Positions 1 to 8,300 of a stretch of 27,577 nt of DNA are shown here, one piece after another. A program made the translations under genes and the position numbers. Source of the stretch: Hondaea fermentalgiana (Eukaryota; Sar; Bigyra; Thraustochytrida; Thraustochytriidae); NCBI GenBank assembly GCA_014084085.1, contig NPFB01000019.1:605069-632645 (forward strand), in the 5' to 3' direction. Below the pieces are notes generated by a model. It was not told the origin of the DNA and made no database searches. It saw only the letters and a list, made by a program, of their open reading frames with translations. The stretch's first letter is position 1. Each line of letters starts with the position of its first letter.

Positions 1-279
1 TTACATCAAATCCATCTCGTGCACGAAGTGACTCTTCTGGTAAACTTATGCTAGTTACGGCTTGTAAAATATTGTTTATAGAGATAAATAGTAACGGACG
101 CGAGAACATCTGGGAGATGCGCAACGCAAAGAGTGAGGCGAAGCTCAAGATCGCGCTCGGCGTCGCAGATTTAGACCGGACCGGCACAGACATGCCCCGA
201 CACGGCAGCAAAAGAAGAACTTGAGGAGGAGAGTCGAAGAGCAAACAAACGGTGTACAAGTATCAGCTCACAAGAGACC
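1..279. other. Left-edge intergenic sequence upstream of the TMEM14-like gene
   Basis: No gene or RNA is recognisable. The first ~100 bases are AT-richer than the rest and hold TATA-like runs around 70-90, roughly 200 bases before the ATG at 280. This is probably the promoter and 5' leader of the TMEM14-like gene, but no element can be fixed with confidence. Confidence 0.4.
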
Positions 280-573
280 ATGACGGACACGCCGCTCTTC
301 GCGTACGGAGGCCTGCTCGTGGCGGGCGGGGCTATGGGCTTCGCAAAGAAGGGCTCCCTCATGTCGCTGCTTGCGGGTGGCCTCTCGGGAACTTACTTTA
401 TGCTCGCCGCCTCGGAGATGAACGAGGCGCACGAGGTCAACTGCAAGGCACTCTCGGGCGCGCTCACTGTCATCATGTCCGTGCGCGCCATCAGGAGCGG
501 GAAGATCATGCCCTCCGGTGCGGTCGCGATCCTCTCGGCGGCCGTTCTTGCCTACCTCTTCAATAAGATATGA
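280..573 (+). CDS. TMEM14 (Tmemb_14/UPF0136) family small membrane protein
   Basis: This 97-residue protein is almost entirely four hydrophobic segments, at about residues 5-22, 25-44, 55-72 and 75-95, joined by short polar turns. The glycine-rich first half (GGLLVAGGAMGFAKKGS, then SLLAGGLSG) matches the TMEM14 signature, and about 100 residues is the usual family length. The ATG has an A at -3, a favourable eukaryotic context, and nothing upstream suggests a longer form. Known relatives sit in mitochondrial or plastid membranes: animal TMEM14C supports haem synthesis, and plant FAX proteins export fatty acids from plastids. No targeting extension is visible, so location and substrate stay open. 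It converges on the acidic PDZ gene, with 137 bases between the stop codons. Confidence 0.88.
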   Translation: MTDTPLFAYGGLLVAGGAMGFAKKGSLMSLLAGGLSGTYFMLAASEMNEAHEVNCKALSGALTVIMSVRAIRSGKIMPSGAVAILSAAVLAYLFNKI

Positions 574-710
574 GGGGGCGTGCGCAATGAACCCTCGACC
601 AAGCTCAGGCTCACTCACCCACTCACTCCTCCCAACGTAGTACGGTAGCTAGCCCAGCCCACTCCAACTTGGGCTGATCCCAAATCGATAATCAACCTTT
701 TCTTTATTTC

Positions 711-3700
711 TCAAACTGCTGTGCGCGCTAGGGCACGCTGGAGCGCCACTTGAAGAGCTGCTTGGAATTCTTCATCCTGCAAAACGTCTGCAACCAGCGC
801 CGGGATGTCGAGCGAGCCCTTCGCAATATTCCCATCGTCGCGATCCGTACTTGTGTCCTCTTTGCAGTCAGTTTCCGTGCCACACGCGCTAGAAACCTTG
901 TCTTCTTGCTCTCCACTCGTGGACACGCCGTCTTGAGCCGCATCACCCTTGAAATTCGCCGGAGCAGGATCTGCATTTGCGTCTGCAACCTTCCTCTTAT
1001 TCTTGATTTTCTCCTTCTCCTCTTCTTCCTCTTCCTTGGGAGAAACTTCACACTCGCTGTCGGTTTGCAGCAGGACTTCATCGGCAAAACTTCCTATCGC
1101 GCCTCGGCGAATGGTCAGCGCCAGACGCGCGCGCTCACTCCCATACGAGCGCAACACATCCAAGAGATCCGCCTCGTGCTTGATTGACACATCATCGACG
1201 CGCACAAGCACATCCCCAATGCGAAGGCCTGCTTCAAATGCGTCCTCCTCGAGCTCTTCGATGCGCAAGTAGTCTGCAGCGCTCCAAATGACCGAATCCT
1301 CCACACGCATCGCCGCACCTTCGACGATGACCTGGAAATACAATGACCGATCCGCGACAGCTTGCGACGCAAACTCACGTTGAAACTCGATCGATACTGC
1401 ATTCTGTGCAGTCTGCAACGCATCGCGAAGCGCCTCTGCATCCCCTACACGCCGCCCATTTACCCGAGAAACGAAGTCTCCTAAATGAACCCCGGTGGCA
1501 AGCCATGCGTCGTTCATGATCTCCTTCACGTAGAATCCATCTCGCTTCTTGGTTTTGCCCATTCGCAGCCCGAGTGGATTGTTTTCACACTTGTTGAGCG
1601 CTCGCACTTCGAACGCAGCGGTGCTCGCATTGATCGGCTTCAGCAGAGACTCTCGCAAAGCCTCTTCCGCACGCACCTCCGCTTCGTATAAAGCTTCTTC
1701 ATCGTCTTCTTCTTCTCCTTCTTCTTCTAGTTCTTCTTGGTCGTCACTAGTTTCATCATGAATCTCACCCGTATTCTCCACTTCTGATTCTTCCATCTCG
1801 TTTCCTCCTCCTGACTTTTTGTCTGCAATGTCGAACTCCTCATCTACGTCGTCAAATGTTTCGGGATCCTGACATGTCTCTTCGTCCGTGTCGTCGGTTC
1901 CGTCTATAGATTTTGTCTGGCTCTCAATATCGCTTTCGCTTGCCCTGGCCTCTTCCTCTACCTTCTCATCTTTTTCTTCACCATCCATGTCTACGATTTG
2001 CTCGTTATCATCATCGTCCTCATCTTCTTCTGTCTTTTCGGCAAATCCCCCACCCTCTGATTCCAGATTATCCTCTTCGGCTTGAACCACTATATCTTCC
2101 CCTTCTTGGCCATCCCCATCATCGCCAACTTCATTGTTCGCATCATTCTCTCCCCCATCCTTTTCTTCGTCTTCTTCCTCTTCATCACTAATGCTTTCCA
2201 TATCGTCTTCATTCAAAGATTCATCCACGCTTGTGACGTTCTCAACAGTCTGCAAATAATCTTCAGAGGAAAGATCAGACGAATCCTGTGCATTGTTTTC
2301 ACTTGCAGCAGAGCCGTCCTCGTTGTCTTTATCATCAGCACTGACTTCCCCAGCTGGTACAGAGTCATCACCACTGCTGAACATATCATCCTCATCAGGC
2401 TCAAGTGTGTCCTCATCAGGCTGGTGCTGTTGCTCCTCCTCGGGCTTGTCTGCTTCAACAGCATCGACCTCTGTTCCCTCGTGCCTGTCAACCAACGTGC
2501 TCGCCGTCGCATGACGATTAGAAAGGTGCTCGCCATCGATGCTGACTCTTTCGTCGTTATCCCCAACACTTGAAGGATACTCGACAAAGCTCTCGCTCTC
2601 CTCGTCAGAATGTTGATTAGGAGCTCCCTCCAAGGTAACATCGGTCCCGCTCAGATGATGATCATCTGCGGATCTAGTTTCGTCTGGTGGCATGGGTGCA
2701 AATGTTCCAAAGGTATTATTCTCTTCATTCTCATCCCTTGCCACATTCTGACGATCCTTTTGGCCTTCCTGGTGTGGTTCAAATTCAGGCTTAGGTTCAG
2801 AATCAGATGGAATATTGTCTGGAGTCACTGCGGTTTCACCGGCGTTTGCTTTGGCGGTGCTATTGTCATCATCTGCCGACCCGCAAGATGATGGGGAGCT
2901 GAGTTGTATTGTGCGCCAAAATGCAAAGATGTCGTCCGCACGAAGAAGAATAAGACGAATATCGGGATCTTCTGACAAGACGCGCTCCTGAAAGGCACGG
3001 TAGATATCCTCGCTTTCATCCTGACCGTTCACATAAAGCAAAATGTCACCCTCTTCAATCAAGCCGTCATCGAGCTGAAAGGCGTTTGGGTCGACAACGC
3101 GCAGAGCACCTTCATGCAGCGCGAAAACGGCCTTTCCATACACGATTTCCTTGGGGAGAACCGGAAGGTCTACCGCAAACACGAATCCATAGCGTGGAGG
3201 AGACTTGCCTGCCTTTCTCCCGAGAACGACTGAAACGTGACGACTGTTTAGAGCAAGCGCCTCTTGGAGGGATGGAGCGGAAGGCACGAGGTGGCCATTC
3301 ACCGAGACAAGGCCATCCCCATCAGCGATTGCAGTTTGGCTCCACGCGTCCATCTTGATTGCCTTTACATAGAGACCTGAGCCGTCCTTGGCTTTGCCAA
3401 CTTTCAAACCCAATGAATCGCTTTCGCACTTTTCAACCGTAACGATATGCTGAAGTTCATTTGTTTGCACCGACGAGAAGACGTCTGCCAGCTCGTTGAC
3501 TGCTTTGGAAAGTCGGAAACCTTCCTCTTGAACGACTGGCATTGCAAGCGTAGGCTGGTCGTCGTTCCTTTCAAGTTCCGCATCTGAGTCAGTAGTTTTG
3601 ACATCGGAAGCGTCGCGTTCCGTATCCGCATCGGGAAGTTTGTCCTCGTGAGCATCTACGTCCCTGTCTTCAGCGTTGTCGTCAATATCGCGATTATTGA

Positions 3701-4142
3701 TGCCGTCGTCTTGGTCGTTTTGTTTATCGTGATCTTCATCAGGTGGGCACTCGACAAAGAACTCGAACTCCACGTGACCATTGTTATCATTTCGTATCCT
3801 TCGCAAGAGCTTTGTGACGTCGTCCATGCGAAAACCGTACACGGACTCGCCGCCGATGGTCGCTATTTCGTCGTTGGTGCGCACGCCGAGTTTTGCCGCC
3901 GGTTTGCGAGGCTTGACGTGTTGCACAACGACGCGATTGTCAGCCAACGCCTTGAGCCGCATGCCCAGTCCTGCACCCATGGGCTCCTCAAAGGCGACCC
4001 TCTCCGTACATCTCCCGTCTTCGCGTCGACCTGTCGGAGCTGCACGCGCCGACCTGGCTGTGAGCCCCATTGTCGCCAGGTAGACCAAGACGACTAGCTG
4101 CACAAGCCGCCTTAGGGTCCACCACCTTGCGCCGAGCGCCAT
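711..4142 (-). CDS. Secreted acidic protein with five PDZ-like modules
   Basis: The 1143-residue protein starts at an ATG with G at -3. Residues 1-35 look like a signal peptide: RRL, then a hydrophobic stretch LVQLVVLVYLATMGL, then an AxA-type site before APTG. PDZ-like module 1 spans about 44-131 (GAGLGMRL, then GVRTNDEIATIGG). Modules 2 and 3 lie at about 230-310 and 318-402, and modules 4 and 5 at about 843-930 and 935-1020. Modules 4-5 are a diverged copy of 2-3: both pairs carry KCE..LGL..GK and G[LF]YVK.I..DAW. Residues ~420-835 form an Asp/Glu/Ser-rich, probably disordered spacer, and a second charged tail precedes a C-terminal helix. PDZ modules usually bind peptide C-termini, so a scaffold or adhesion role in the secretory path or cell surface is plausible. 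No protease domain is present. An AATAAA on the gene's strand (703-708) lies just past the stop. Confidence 0.85.
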   Translation of the reverse strand: MALGARWWTLRRLVQLVVLVYLATMGLTARSARAAPTGRREDGRCTERVAFEEPMGAGLGMRLKALADNRVVVQHVKPRKPAAKLGVRTNDEIATIGGESVYGFRMDDVTKLLRRIRNDNNGHVEFEFFVECPPDEDHDKQNDQDDGINNRDIDDNAEDRDVDAHEDKLPDADTERDASDVKTTDSDAELERNDDQPTLAMPVVQEEGFRLSKAVNELADVFSSVQTNELQHIVTVEKCESDSLGLKVGKAKDGSGLYVKAIKMDAWSQTAIADGDGLVSVNGHLVPSAPSLQEALALNSRHVSVVLGRKAGKSPPRYGFVFAVDLPVLPKEIVYGKAVFALHEGALRVVDPNAFQLDDGLIEEGDILLYVNGQDESEDIYRAFQERVLSEDPDIRLILLRADDIFAFWRTIQLSSPSSCGSADDDNSTAKANAGETAVTPDNIPSDSEPKPEFEPHQEGQKDRQNVARDENEENNTFGTFAPMPPDETRSADDHHLSGTDVTLEGAPNQHSDEESESFVEYPSSVGDNDERVSIDGEHLSNRHATASTLVDRHEGTEVDAVEADKPEEEQQHQPDEDTLEPDEDDMFSSGDDSVPAGEVSADDKDNEDGSAASENNAQDSSDLSSEDYLQTVENVTSVDESLNEDDMESISDEEEEDEEKDGGENDANNEVGDDGDGQEGEDIVVQAEEDNLESEGGGFAEKTEEDEDDDDNEQIVDMDGEEKDEKVEEEARASESDIESQTKSIDGTDDTDEETCQDPETFDDVDEEFDIADKKSGGGNEMEESEVENTGEIHDETSDDQEELEEEGEEEDDEEALYEAEVRAEEALRESLLKPINASTAAFEVRALNKCENNPLGLRMGKTKKRDGFYVKEIMNDAWLATGVHLGDFVSRVNGRRVGDAEALRDALQTAQNAVSIEFQREFASQAVADRSLYFQVIVEGAAMRVEDSVIWSAADYLRIEELEEDAFEAGLRIGDVLVRVDDVSIKHEADLLDVLRSYGSERARLALTIRRGAIGSFADEVLLQTDSECEVSPKEEEEEEKEKIKNKRKVADANADPAPANFKGDAAQDGVSTSGEQEDKVSSACGTETDCKEDTSTDRDDGNIAKGSLDIPALVADVLQDEEFQAALQVALQRALARTAV
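1638..2885 (-). repeat. Low-complexity acidic coding tract (Glu/Asp/Ser-rich)
   Basis: On the + strand this part reads as long runs of TTC, TCT, TCA and CTC triplets. On the coding strand these give GAA, GAG, GAT and AGT codons, that is Glu, Asp and Ser. It corresponds to residues ~420-835 of the PDZ protein and separates the two homologous PDZ pairs. The densest part is near 1690-1745. Such triplet tracts tend to change length by slippage, so the spacer length may vary between strains. Confidence 0.8.
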
Positions 4143-5381
4143 GGCGGCAGAGACTTGGCCCGGGCGTCCTTCCCGCGGCGGCTATCTGCGCGGGTCCCCA
4201 GCGCGGACGCCCCAGAATCCTTATTTGCTTGTTTGTGCGCTCGCTCGCTCGCTCGCTTGCTTGCACCGCCGCCCACGACAAACACGACGCCTGACATGTG
4301 AGTCCCTTTCTGCTCTTGGACAAGGAGATTATAGTGAAAAAGAGGCCCAAGTGCAGAGACGAGGGAAAAGGGGCGTATAGAGCCGTTCACGCCGGCCGCG
4401 CCGGCCACACGTCCTCAAGTTCGAGCCTTGTTGTCCGCATCGACTCAGATTTTTGTCGCCTTGCTTCGACGTCGGAATTCGGTTTTACATTTCCATCAGC
4501 AGGTAGCCTGACAGCTAGGCAGGCAAGTAAGAGGAAGTAGCAAGGGTCTGCAGTTGGCAAAAGATGATGTGACGCGTGCTGCATCTGATCAATCTTTTCC
4601 CCACCCCAGCCCCTCTTACCACCTGTTGTGCGCTCTTTGCAGCGCGACGGCTAGCGTTTACAAGGACTTACGTGAGGCGCATCGAAGAAACCTACCCGAA
4701 AGCCCCGTGTCAGCCAGCGCACTGTGAGACGGACGTGCCAGTGCTTTTTCTTCTGCGGCGCTGAAGAGTTTGCTTGCATATCGATTGGCATAATACGCTT
4801 CTATTGGAGGTGTTAGACAGAAAGTGGGTATACGCAGGTGGTAGAACCGGACTGTTCCGGACTACTGCACACGCATGTTTGCCGAGGTTTAACGAGCAGA
4901 AGAAGCAGGAAGGTTTTGTTTGGTTGTCTATTCGGCGGTTCTCCATTTCCGCTGGATCCGCGCCAAGCCAATTTCAAGCCGAGCACATCATTCATCAAAA
5001 CACTCTGGTTGCGGCGCGGTCGGAGCACGCGCACCCTTCCTGCTAGCAGGTGCGCCTCGAAGCAGGTCGCGACGCTACCGGAGGAGTCTTCGCAAATCGC
5101 GAACGAACGGACGGCCAGCCGGCCAGAAGGACGGGCTGAAGGGCAAGCGGGCAACCAAGACGAAAGAGGCAACGATAGCGGCATTGGTAAGGTGAACAGT
5201 CAGAATTTGCGCAATTCGAGGGCCGTGAACCTCTGCTCGAACGACGACGACAACATCTGGACTTTCAGCCTCACTCAAGGGAGCGAGACGCTGATTGGAC
5301 CCACGCTTGGCGTCAGCACAGGCGAGGCTGCCAGAATCATCGTGCTTTACGATCCGCGGAGACAGCAGAAAAGACGCACTA
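4143..5381. promoter_or_regulatory. Divergent intergenic region between the PDZ gene and the NACHT gene
   Basis: This 1.24 kb gap separates two divergently transcribed genes and should hold both promoters and 5' leaders. The only clear structure is a GCTC/GCTT microsatellite at 4239-4264. Small frames here are short, lack recognisable domains and look like chance. A T-loop-like sequence near 4418 lacks a partner acceptor stem and is not a tRNA. No promoter element can be assigned. Confidence 0.5.
4239..4264. repeat. GCTC/GCTT tetranucleotide microsatellite
   Basis: Four copies of GCTC are followed by two of GCTT, about 95 bases upstream of the PDZ gene's ATG. Similar 4-bp periodic tracts occur in the other large gap, at 16241-16266 and 18020-18039. 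Confidence 0.9.
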
Positions 5382-8300
5382 ATGCTACAATCTCCCTCTC
5401 ACGCCAACAGCAATGCTTCCGAGTCAGCGACAGAAGAGACAGAAAGTGTATCGAATGCTGATCCCGGAGAACAAGCCTCATCCAAAGATGCATCCGAGAG
5501 CTCAGTACGCAGCCGCATCAGCAGTATGCAAAAAATCGATGCCAAAATGAACAATACGGAACCAGCATCCGATCGTAAACCTTGCTCGCCGCGTGCATCT
5601 GCCGAACGAAAGCTCTTGAAAAAGCTTCATGGGTCCGCCGAAAGAGCCGAACTATTTGAACTACTACGCAAGGGTCTTATTGGCAAAATGAAGCCTGACG
5701 GCTCAGACGCCACCGTGTCTAGCGACGACCTCGACCCCGCGAGCTGCGACCTCGTTTCTCGCGTTGCGTACGTTGAGATTGAAAGTCGTAGATTGAATGG
5801 GATGATGTTGGCCCCAACGCACATGATTCTTCCTGATGGGTCCCTCGAAGCCTGGAGCGAGGGCACGGGCATTTCGTTTCTTATCCCCACGGCAGTCAGG
5901 ACCTGGGAAGACGCGCGTAACTTTGTCGAGGAGAGCCTGAACAAATGGTTCCTAGAAGGGCTTCATTTTCGTATTCAACAATCGAGTTGCCAAAACTCTG
6001 TCGAAACGCGAGGTACTTCCTTTGACGACTTTAGTAGTATCGCAGAACGCAACAATTCCGAGTCGGAGTCAGACGCAGGGACAGAGGCTGCCCCGCCACA
6101 AATTGCTCAAGTCTTGCCTATCTCACGAGACTTGCATCGCATGACATCGAGCTTCCATTCCAAGTCCGCATCATTCTTGGGACGACCACCGCGAAGAAAC
6201 TCTCGAACTCTTCCCCCCATTGCAAAATTTGGGGTTGCAGATCAGATTGCTGAGGATGAGCGCGAGGATGATGACGATGATGGCACGAATGGTGACCTTG
6301 AACATGATAAAACCGAAACGAAGAGCGATTGCGGAGCGGCGCCAGAGGAATGCGACAGAGTAGACAAGAATCGCAATGGTCAAGACATTGATCCTACGAA
6401 TGACGAAACGACAATGAGGTCACGAAGCGAAAGTATCAGTACCACAGACTCATCGGTCACCACGAAGAGCGTATCTGACGCTGAGAATGAAACAAAAGAC
6501 AGCTCTGCAGAGGGCGACTCGGCTGAAATCGAGACGGCTGGCAATGATACAGATACGACCGCCAGCGACGAAGAGGAACCCGACCAAGACGGACAATATT
6601 TGCTTGCGGTACGAGCTCACCCTACGCAGGCCCCGACGCACGAGCTACGCGAAAGTAAATCTCGCTTCCAGCCGTACCGCGAAAGCATTTATACGTACGC
6701 TTTTCGCGCAAAGATCCACGGACTGGACATCGAGTCGCGCGTGGCGTATATTCGGTCGAGCATACATCGCGTCAAGGAGTCTCCGACACTAGCCGTCTAT
6801 CGAACCCAGGTGGAACGCTGCCCTGCCCGTCTTCGGCTTTGCTGGGAGTGGATTTCGCCAACAGCATGCAAAACTTCTTCTTCTTCTTCTGCCGATGGAT
6901 GCATCTCTGCCAACAAATCCTTTAAACGTGCGCGAAGCTTGTCAAGGAATCTAAATACCAGCGATTCCGTTGCCACACTCTTTTCATTCTTGCCCTTCTT
7001 GTTGCAAGAAATGAAAGCGCAAGCAGAACAGGATGAGATTAGGATCGATGTTCTTCGGAAGATCCTTGCATATAAATGTCGATTCACGACATCGCAAATT
7101 GACGACGCCTTTTTCAAAAGCGGGATCGACCAAAACAAGATTTGCATCACCCTCGAGGAAGTTCACTGGCTCGCTGCTGTTTTGGAAGATGTCATGATTG
7201 CCTGGGACAATGATGAGGAGACGGATCCCTTAAGCGAGGCTGACCTTCGCGTGATTCGAGGCCTCTGCCCAGATTGTTGCTCTGTTCGGATTCGAAAGCT
7301 TGCGGGCGGATTTTCTGGCTCGCTTGTTCTCCATGCCATTTGCGTCGATGTCGAGGGACGTGTCCAGGACGCTACTGTGCTCAAGCTCGACACTCTGCAA
7401 GCGATCGAACAAGAGGAATTCCGCCATCGACTTATGCTCGCGTACCTGGGAGATCATGCGCCGCAACTTCACGGCAAATTCTTGAGCTCGGAAGACAATC
7501 GCGGAGGTATTAAAATTTCATTGGCCGGAGGAGGGCAGTCCGTGTTTCGCGGCGTGACGGGCCAGAATACAAACAACCAGCTCATCACTCTCAAGGACCT
7601 CTACCTTTACGAGCAAAAGCAAATCGACTTTCGGCATGACCACAAGCTCAAAACTATTTGCCTCGACCGCCTGCAACGACAAGAGCAGGCCGCAACGCTC
7701 TTGTCAGAAATGCAGAATGCCAAGCCAATGCGAGCTTCCATGGCCCACCGAAACGCTTGTGCAATGCATTCTGTTCATAACGTGCTGCTGGAGTGTTTTG
7801 GGGAAATCTTTGAAAAGTGCACGGTGCAGAGCTCCATGTCTGGCAAGGACAAATCCTCTGGAGATGTGCGCGCACTCTACGACATCGAAGGCGCCCTCCG
7901 GAAATGCGTGCTGAGCCCCGAGCGTGCCAAGGTCATTGCAGACTCGGTTTGGGACCCTTTTCTGGTCGCCAGCAAAGCCCACCTTTGGTCATTACTCGGC
8001 CTTCGTGAGGCGCCGCGCGCAAGGTCGCGGGCGAGCGACTCTGCGGGCGCACTCTTTGATTTTCTACTTAAATTCTCCTTTTGGATCAACAGCGACGAGG
8101 TTGCCGAAGAAACAACCATCGAGTTTTATGAGGGTATGGGTCACGGAGACCTGAATGCAGCAAACATCGTCATCGACGCGCAGAGTATTCCATGGCTGAT
8201 CGACTTTGCGCAGAGTGGCAAGCATCACGTGCTGCAGGACTTGTGCAAAATGACGTCCTGCATTCTCTTCGAGTACCTCAGTCTCGAGTCAAATGAAGAG

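Noticed and set aside
4400..4445. tRNA-like T-loop (GTTCGAGCC near 4418)
   Set aside because: Only a 4-of-5 T-arm pairing is found. No matching acceptor, D-arm or anticodon arm exists at the proper spacing.
5295..5381. Extension of the NACHT protein to a TTG at 5295
   Set aside because: The codon is TTG, directly after an in-frame stop at 5292-5294. Nuclear genes of this kind start at ATG, so the model begins at 5382.
7100..7170. EF-hand in the NACHT protein (SGIDQNKICITLEE)
   Set aside because: Placing Ile at loop position 8 and Glu at 12 puts Ile, Gln and Lys at positions 1, 3 and 5, which cannot coordinate calcium.
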